Source: Bacteroidales bacterium
GTDB taxonomy: Bacteria; Bacteroidota; Bacteroidia; Bacteroidales; UBA932
DNA: 53,535 nucleotides
Direction of reading: 5' to 3'
Assembly: GCA_017471025.1 (NCBI GenBank)
Contig: JAFUWX010000072.1
Location: forward strand, 1 to 53,535
Shown here: one piece after another, positions 49,236-53,535 of the stretch
Layout: each line of letters starts with the position of its first letter
Numbering within the stretch: the stretch's first letter is position 1
Made by a program: the position numbers and the translations under genes
Notes under the pieces: model-generated
What the model was told of the DNA's origin: nothing
Databases searched by the model: none
Seen by the model: the letters and a program-made list of their open reading frames with translations, nothing else

Positions 49236-50637
49236 GTTTGGACTGGATTTTATTGACGATGGTAATGAGGATGCTGCCCAAGATACCGGCGCAGAGCGAG
49301 CCCATCAGCACGGCAATCTTGCCCATGTCGCGCAGGCGGGCCGTCAGTTCGGGCACCTGGTCACCGAAGGACAGGGTATCCACGAAAATGGACATCGTAA
49401 AACCGATACCGCCCAGGCAGGCGACGGCGAAAAGCATCGGCCAGGTGGCCTTGTCCGGCATGACGCCCACCCGGGTCTTGATGGCCAGGAAGCTGGCCAG
49501 GGTGATGCCGAGGGGCTTTCCGAGCAGCAGACCCAGGAAAACGCCCATGCTGACGCTGCCCACGCCGGGGGCGAACTGGAATACGTTGAAATAGGAAGGG
49601 TCGGTGATTTCGACGCCGGCATTCGCGAGGGCAAAGAGCGGCATGATGACGAAATTGACCCATGGACTGAGGGCATGCTCCTGCGAATAGCTCATGCTGA
49701 TGAGGTTGCGGGAGGTCTCGCTCAGCTTACGCAGGACATGGCGCTGCGGGCCGTTCGGGAAGCCGCCAGGCTCTTCAATCTTGTCGTATTCTTCGAGCTT
49801 ATGCCGGTAATAATCCCGTTTATGGTAGTAATATTCACGCGTATAGCGTGGCGTCGCCGGAATCAGGAAGGCCATCACCACGCCGGCCATCGTTGCATGG
49901 ATGCCGGCATAGTAAAACAGCACCCACAGCAGGATGGACGGAATCAGGTAAGCCACGGGCCGTTTCTCGTGCAACTTGTTCATCAGCAGGATGACGATGA
50001 TCACCAGCACGGCGCCCAGCAGCAGGTTGACGCGGATGGTCCCGCCGTAGAACAGGGCCACCACCAGGATGGCGATCAGGTCGTCGGCGATGGCCAGGGC
50101 GGTCAGGAAGACCTTCAGGGACACAGGTACACGGTCGCCCAGGATGGACAGGATGCCCACGGCGAAAGCGATATCCGTCGCCGTCGGGATACCCCAGCCG
50201 GAGGCGGCGGCCGTTCCATGGTTGACGGCCGTATAGATCAGGGCCGGCACGACCACACCGCCGAAGGCGGCAATGACCGGCATAATCGCCTTTTTCGGGG
50301 AACTCAGCTCACCGAAGGCCACTTCACGCTTGATTTCCAGACCGACCGTGAAGAAGAAAATCACCATCAGGATGTCGTTGATGAACTTCTCGACGGTCAT
50401 GTCGCGGGGGAAGGTGATGCCGTCCCCGCCGGGCGTCGTGACCGTGAAGGCCAGGCTGGTCTCCAGGATTTCATGATAGGCCTCCTTCGTCCAAGGAAGA
50501 TTGGCCAGCAGCATGGCGATGACCACGCAGGTCAGCAGGATGACGCCCTGCGCCCAGGGCTGTTTGCGGAAATTCTTGCCGCTGTGTTCGATATGGACCA
50601 CGCTTTTGGTCCAGGCATATACAGGTATGAGTTTCAT
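49228..50637 (-). CDS. nhaA: Na+/H+ antiporter NhaA
   Basis: A 469-residue protein with about 12 membrane helices, exchanging sodium for protons to control pH and salt. The ion-binding aspartates are in LAIADDLIAILVVALF, and the discontinuous helix has TATDIAFAVGILSILGDRVP (as PTATDIAFAVG). A hydrophilic loop of about 55 residues (RYTREYYYHKRDYYRHKLEEYDK...), larger than in E. coli, lies around residue 265-320. Five bases after ahcY and overlapping pepP, so it belongs to the same transcript. Confidence 0.95.
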   Translation of the reverse strand: MKLIPVYAWTKSVVHIEHSGKNFRKQPWAQGVILLTCVVIAMLLANLPWTKEAYHEILETSLAFTVTTPGGDGITFPRDMTVEKFINDILMVIFFFTVGLEIKREVAFGELSSPKKAIMPVIAAFGGVVVPALIYTAVNHGTAAASGWGIPTATDIAFAVGILSILGDRVPVSLKVFLTALAIADDLIAILVVALFYGGTIRVNLLLGAVLVIIVILLMNKLHEKRPVAYLIPSILLWVLFYYAGIHATMAGVVMAFLIPATPRYTREYYYHKRDYYRHKLEEYDKIEEPGGFPNGPQRHVLRKLSETSRNLISMSYSQEHALSPWVNFVIMPLFALANAGVEITDPSYFNVFQFAPGVGSVSMGVFLGLLLGKPLGITLASFLAIKTRVGVMPDKATWPMLFAVACLGGIGFTMSIFVDTLSFGDQVPELTARLRDMGKIAVLMGSLCAGILGSILITIVNKIQSKHV

Positions 50638-50642
50638 CTCAG

Positions 50643-51893
50643 TTACTCTCCATACAGATAGCGATATTGCGCGGGCGACAGGTGGTCGATCGCGACGCCC
50701 CAGTCCGCGAGTTTGCGCTTCGCCACTTCGCGGTCGATTTCCTGCGGCACCCGGTGGAGCATCCGGCCGGGTTCGCGGGCGATTTCATGCCGATGTTCCA
50801 GCAACCACTTGGCGCTCAGGGCCTGGATGGCGAAGGACATGTCCATGATTTCCGCCGGATGGCCGTCTCCCGCCGCCAGGTTGACCAGACGACCTTCCGC
50901 GATGACATTGACGGTGCGGCCGTTCTCCAGCGTATAGGCCATGATGTTCTGCCGGGCCGGACGGGACGATACCGCCATCGCCTTGAGCTTGGCCACGGCC
51001 ACCTCGACGTCGAAATGGCCGGCGTTGCAGCAGATGGCGCCATCCTTCATCAGCAGGAAATGTTCCGGGGTGATGACATCTTCGCAGCCTGTGACGGTGA
51101 CGAAGAAATCGCCCAGCGGGGCGGCCTGGGCCATGGTCATCACGGCAAAACCGTCCATGACGGCCTCCAGGGCCCGGATGGGATCGACTTCGGTAACGAT
51201 GACCCGGGCGCCGAGACCCTTGGCCCGCATCGCCACGCCCTTGCCGCACCAGCCGTAGCCGGCCACGACGACGGTCTTGCCCGCGACAATGAGGTTGGTG
51301 GTCCGGTTGATGCCGTCCCAGACGGACTGGCCCGTGCCGTAACGGTTGTCGAAGAAATGCTTGCAGGCGGCGTCATTGACCAGCATCATCGGGAATTGCA
51401 AGCTGCCCGCACGGTCCATCGCCTGGAGCCGGAGAATCCCGGTCGTCGTCTCTTCGCATCCACCTATCACTTTGGGAATCAATTCTTTATATTCCGTATG
51501 CATCATATTCACGAGGTCTCCGCCGTCGTCGATGATGAGGTCCGGCCCCACTTCGAGAACCCGCCGGATCCCCCGTTCGTACTCTTCGGGAGTCGCGCCG
51601 TGCAGGGCGAACACCTCCATCCCCTGATGCACCAGCGCGGCGGCCACGTCGTCCTGGGTGGACAAGGGGTTGCTGCCGGTGACATACATCTGCGCCCCGC
51701 CATGGGCAAGGACTTCGCACAAGTGCGCGGTTTTGGCTTCCAGATGGACGGAAAGGGCGATTTTACGGCCTTCGAAGGGGCGGGTGCGGAGGAATTCTTG
51801 CTCCAGACCGCCCAGCAGGGGCATGTGGCGTCGGACCCAGTCAATCTTGAGTTCTCCGGCCTCCCACAGGTGGATATCTCTGATTTCAGACAT
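50643..51893 (-). CDS. ahcY: Adenosylhomocysteinase (short, archaeal/Thermotoga-like form)
   Basis: 416 residues from the ATG at 51893 (MSEIRDIHLWEAGELKIDWV). It hydrolyses S-adenosylhomocysteine to adenosine and homocysteine, restoring the methyl cycle. NAD-binding VVAGYGWCGKGVAMRAKGLGARVIVTEVDP, LSVHLEAKTAHLCEVLAHGGA, and DNRYGTGQSVWDGINRTTN are typical. It is shorter than the usual 470-residue Bacteroides enzyme, and the C-terminus reads LSPAQYRYLYGE instead of the common YRY end, like archaeal and Thermotoga forms, some of which prefer S-inosylhomocysteine. First gene of ahcY-nhaA-pepP. A longer reading frame upstream crosses the promoter and is not coding. Confidence 0.9.
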   Translation of the reverse strand: MSEIRDIHLWEAGELKIDWVRRHMPLLGGLEQEFLRTRPFEGRKIALSVHLEAKTAHLCEVLAHGGAQMYVTGSNPLSTQDDVAAALVHQGMEVFALHGATPEEYERGIRRVLEVGPDLIIDDGGDLVNMMHTEYKELIPKVIGGCEETTTGILRLQAMDRAGSLQFPMMLVNDAACKHFFDNRYGTGQSVWDGINRTTNLIVAGKTVVVAGYGWCGKGVAMRAKGLGARVIVTEVDPIRALEAVMDGFAVMTMAQAAPLGDFFVTVTGCEDVITPEHFLLMKDGAICCNAGHFDVEVAVAKLKAMAVSSRPARQNIMAYTLENGRTVNVIAEGRLVNLAAGDGHPAEIMDMSFAIQALSAKWLLEHRHEIAREPGRMLHRVPQEIDREVAKRKLADWGVAIDHLSPAQYRYLYGE

Positions 51894-51917
51894 AACGATG
51901 CATTCGAAAATTATTTG

Positions 51918-51925
51918 CAAAGATA
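51918..51925 (-). promoter_or_regulatory. Promoter -7 element (TATCTTTG) of ahcY-nhaA-pepP
   Basis: Minus-strand TATCTTTG is an exact consensus match 25 bases before the ahcY start. It lies inside copy A of the 54-bp direct repeat. Confidence 0.65.
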
Positions 51926-51971
51926 GCCAATAAAGCTTAATTTTGCGCATAAGACAAGTCCAAAATAAAGA
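51918..51971. repeat. 54-bp direct repeat, copy A
   Basis: Identical at 52 of 54 positions to 53452-53505, in the same orientation. It contains a minus-strand TATCTTTG (ahcY promoter) and a plus-strand TAATTTTG (51938-51945). Just after the repeat the plus strand reads ATGAATATG, similar to ATGAACATG that starts the gene after copy B. Confidence 0.85.
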
Positions 51972-52075
51972 CGGATATGAATATGTTTTCGGTGGAGATA
52001 ACAAGCACATTGAATATACGATGACAGGGCCGACACAGGGGACGGGACCAGACGGCACGATGTGCCCCATTACCG

Positions 52076-52097
52076 CTTGGAGATTATCCAAGAGGTT
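52076..52097 (+). terminator. Weak hairpin with T-run upstream of the islet genes
   Basis: CTTGGA-GATTA-TCCAAG followed by AGGTTTTT. A 6-bp stem, so termination is uncertain. It lies 50 bases before the gene at 52147. Confidence 0.3.
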
Positions 52098-52146
52098 TTT
52101 ATAAACGCAAGAATAAATAAATAACCATGCATGTAAGGACAAAGCT

Positions 52147-52608
52147 ATGTTTTCTTATCTGATATCCAAATATAGATTCAAGTTAGACTTTATCGATACC
52201 TACTTTGGGACGGCTGACTGGGATATCGCTTTTCTCATATACGAGATGTTTAGTATCATTGTTGCTATCCCTTTTAGTATCTGGGCTATCGTGCGGATAT
52301 CGAAATCGATGACTACGAAAAGAAGAAAAGTTATTGTTTCGCTCGCGACCGCTGTATTGCAGCCATCGGCATCCCTTTTTGTCGCCTTTTCTCTATTTTT
52401 GATTGTAGCCATCCTTTTTAAGTACGAAGGTGACATAACGGGACCCTTAGTGGTTACGATTTTGACTGGCGAGTCGATAACCTTTCTCTTTATATGTAAA
52501 GTATTTGGATTAACAGGCAAGAATCAAAGCGTGAAGAAACAAAGGTCTAACCTGGTCAATTTGTCCCGGGACGAGGAGAAGTCCGGATATCCTCAATCAC
52601 CCAAATAA
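52147..52608 (+). CDS. Hypothetical membrane protein of the AT-rich islet
   Basis: 153 residues, not recognised. Three hydrophobic segments are likely membrane helices: about 30-50 (FLIYEMFSIIVAIPFSIWAIV), 65-92 (VIVSLATAVLQPSASLFVAFSLFLIVAILF) and 100-117 (PLVVTILTGESITFLFIC). The C-terminal tail is hydrophilic and basic. Base and codon use are clearly more AT-rich than in neighbouring genes, suggesting acquisition from elsewhere. It is followed after six bases by the exported protein gene, so the pair is probably co-transcribed. Both lie between the 54-bp direct repeats. Confidence 0.55.
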   Translation: MFSYLISKYRFKLDFIDTYFGTADWDIAFLIYEMFSIIVAIPFSIWAIVRISKSMTTKRRKVIVSLATAVLQPSASLFVAFSLFLIVAILFKYEGDITGPLVVTILTGESITFLFICKVFGLTGKNQSVKKQRSNLVNLSRDEEKSGYPQSPK

Positions 52609-52614
52609 ACCAAG

Positions 52615-53271
52615 ATGAAAAAGACGTTATTGTTATTACTATTGATGCTGTCGGGACTGCAACTATATAGCCAGCCTCGCGATACGACAACGCTGTTGGC
52701 TATTACATATGAGGTCTATTATCATGGTGCAAAGCAGCCCTATGTTTATTATTGGGCCATATCCTGGGAGATGCCCTATGCCTGTCCCATTTATATTACA
52801 GAAACGACAAGCGATTTTTATTCGTATATATTGAATTGTACGGTCAAGGATACGGTAAACCTCACTTTCTCTGATTATAATGGACTTGACAAGCCTGCTA
52901 TCGGGCGCCCTGACGGTTATACGAAGTCGCTGATTGACGTCATTGACAAGCATAAGATTCTGGTTCAAAAGGAAAGAGTCAGGAACAGGTATGGATACCA
53001 TAGGGCAGGTCCGTTAAAATATACGACTAAGGTATATTTAACGCCTATCCGGGGAGTCTTTGGGCAATTTATAACCCGAATAGATGCCGGATATACTGTC
53101 CCGCTGTATTATCTTGCATCAGATGTTGAATACGACGAAACGTACTGGGCTGAATATGAAACAGATAAATGGCCTAATTATTTAAGAATTCCCTATATGG
53201 TATTGTCGGGATGTGAGACTGCTCCTGACTTTATGTTCAAGAGAGTTTATTTCAAAGGCAATATGGATTAG
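52615..53271 (+). CDS. Hypothetical exported protein of the AT-rich islet
   Basis: 218 residues, not recognised. MKKTLLLLLLMLSGLQLYSQ is a signal peptide. The mature part is rich in aromatic residues and beta-type segments (AITYEVYYHGAKQPYVYYWAI, YSYILNCTVKDTVNLTFSDY, VYLTPIRGVFGQFITRI, GYTVPLYYLASDVEYDETYW), with three Cys. It might be a periplasmic or surface protein working with the membrane protein encoded before it. Low GC compared with the rest of the window. No lipobox, no catalytic motif visible. Confidence 0.55.
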   Translation: MKKTLLLLLLMLSGLQLYSQPRDTTTLLAITYEVYYHGAKQPYVYYWAISWEMPYACPIYITETTSDFYSYILNCTVKDTVNLTFSDYNGLDKPAIGRPDGYTKSLIDVIDKHKILVQKERVRNRYGYHRAGPLKYTTKVYLTPIRGVFGQFITRIDAGYTVPLYYLASDVEYDETYWAEYETDKWPNYLRIPYMVLSGCETAPDFMFKRVYFKGNMD

Positions 53272-53451
53272 ATTCCTGTTTCGGTTACAATGAACGCGAA
53301 CGTAAAGCAATGAGAATACTTTTATAGCTTCCGGATTATTCAGGCTATGACACAAAAGGGGGCTCTCATCACTGATAGCCGCAAAGGCTTGCGAATATCC
53401 TATAATATGCTTAACTTGCCGGAGAAAGTTGAAAAGACGGACAGTACGGAC

Positions 53452-53505
53452 CAAAGATAGCCAATAAAGCTTAGTTTTGCGCATACGACAAGTCCAAAAT
53501 AAAGA
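53452..53505. repeat. 54-bp direct repeat, copy B, with divergent promoter elements
   Basis: Copy B of the repeat at 51918-51971. It carries a minus-strand TATCTTTG (53452-53459) and a plus-strand TAGTTTTG (53472-53479). The latter is the probable promoter of the fabG-like gene beginning at 53512. The minus-strand element would drive a transcript into the islet, antisense to the exported-protein gene. Confidence 0.8.
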
Positions 53506-53511
53506 ATGAAC

Positions 53512-53535
53512 ATGGGTCTATTGGATGGAAAAACA
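53512..53535 (+). CDS. Start of a short-chain dehydrogenase (FabG-like), cut by window edge
   Basis: Eight codons MGLLDGKT are visible, the characteristic opening of 3-oxoacyl-ACP reductase and other SDR proteins (M-LL-GKTA-VTGA). An in-frame ATG two codons earlier (53506) would give MNMGLLDGKT. TAGTTTTG at 53472-53479 is a suitable promoter. Too short for a firm call. Confidence 0.45.

Noticed and set aside
49234-50661. 475-codon open frame opposite nhaA
   Set aside because: Translation is His/Gln/Asp-rich shadow of membrane-protein codons.
51894-52142. N-terminal extension of ahcY by 83 residues
   Set aside because: The extension crosses the consensus promoter and the 54-bp repeat, and the family N-terminus starts at the ATG at 51893.
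53182-53484. 100-codon minus-strand frame at the right end
   Set aside because: Its start lies upstream of the minus-strand promoter element in copy B, and its first residues come from the repeat itself; no similarity to known proteins.
1-53535. CRISPR array, rRNA, tRNA or complete insertion sequence
   Set aside because: No regularly spaced repeats, no rRNA segments, no complete tRNA cloverleaf and no intact transposase were seen in the window.

Overview
The window reads as chromosomal DNA from a GC-rich member of the Bacteroidales (Bacteroidota), probably an uncultured gut lineage. That placement is inferred from several signs. Many genes have the Bacteroidota -7 element TAnnTTTG just upstream, and starts lie in A-rich leaders without clear Shine-Dalgarno sites. 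There is a fused DAHP synthase/chorismate mutase, a solitary TrpB2-type tryptophan synthase, a b-type cytochrome subunit of succinate dehydrogenase/fumarate reductase, and many lipoproteins with classical lipoboxes. Genes are dense on both strands, and convergent pairs often overlap by a few to tens of bases.

Layout. 1-700: a cut-off Rpn/PD-(D/E)XK transposase and, divergent from it, a decayed relative. 712-4443: four envelope genes in one run (C92-type lipoprotein, patatin, glutathione peroxidase lipoprotein, PAP2-VanX fusion). 4424-9000: threonine aldolase-like enzyme, LolA-like protein, ComM/YifB ATPase and a lipoprotein. 9009-15300: ECF sigma factor with a barrel protein carrying an inner-membrane anchor, a TPR protein with an EnvC-like protein, and an unknown lipoprotein. 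15337-19620: prmC, ddl and a class A PBP. 19797-23455: topA, an Lrp regulator and ispD. 23539-30362: the elongasome set mreB-mreC-mreD-mrdA-rodA plus an HGSNAT-like acyltransferase. 30436-33420: rplM-rpsI-rpsB-tsf with structured leaders. 33491-33711: a tonB scrap and a palindromic element. 33729-37862: aromatic amino-acid operon pheA-aminotransferase-tyrA-aroG/aroQ. 37906-42379: dus, a GT-C transferase, pfkA and lpxK. 42374-44399: pyrH-frr-tcdA. 44468-47854: orphan frdC, the trpB2 unit and a ytxH-holin-like small operon. 47829-51925: ahcY-nhaA-pepP. 51972-53451: an AT-rich islet with two unknown genes, followed by the first codons of a fabG-like gene at the window edge.

The most notable observations are regulatory. 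Both aromatic amino-acid units have what looks like a complete ribosome-mediated transcription attenuator. The pheA operon is preceded by a 20-residue leader peptide with five Tyr and three Phe, an 8-bp antiterminator and an intrinsic terminator. The trpB2 gene is preceded by a 19-residue leader peptide with three consecutive Trp codons and a strong intrinsic terminator. Finding two in one window suggests that leader-peptide attenuation is a general strategy in this lineage. Other points of interest are a 54-bp near-perfect direct repeat, carrying divergent promoter elements, that brackets the AT-rich islet; a 124-bp cloverleaf-like palindromic element; structured leaders before rplM and rpsB; and two unusual fusions (PAP2-VanX, and membrane anchor-linker-barrel).
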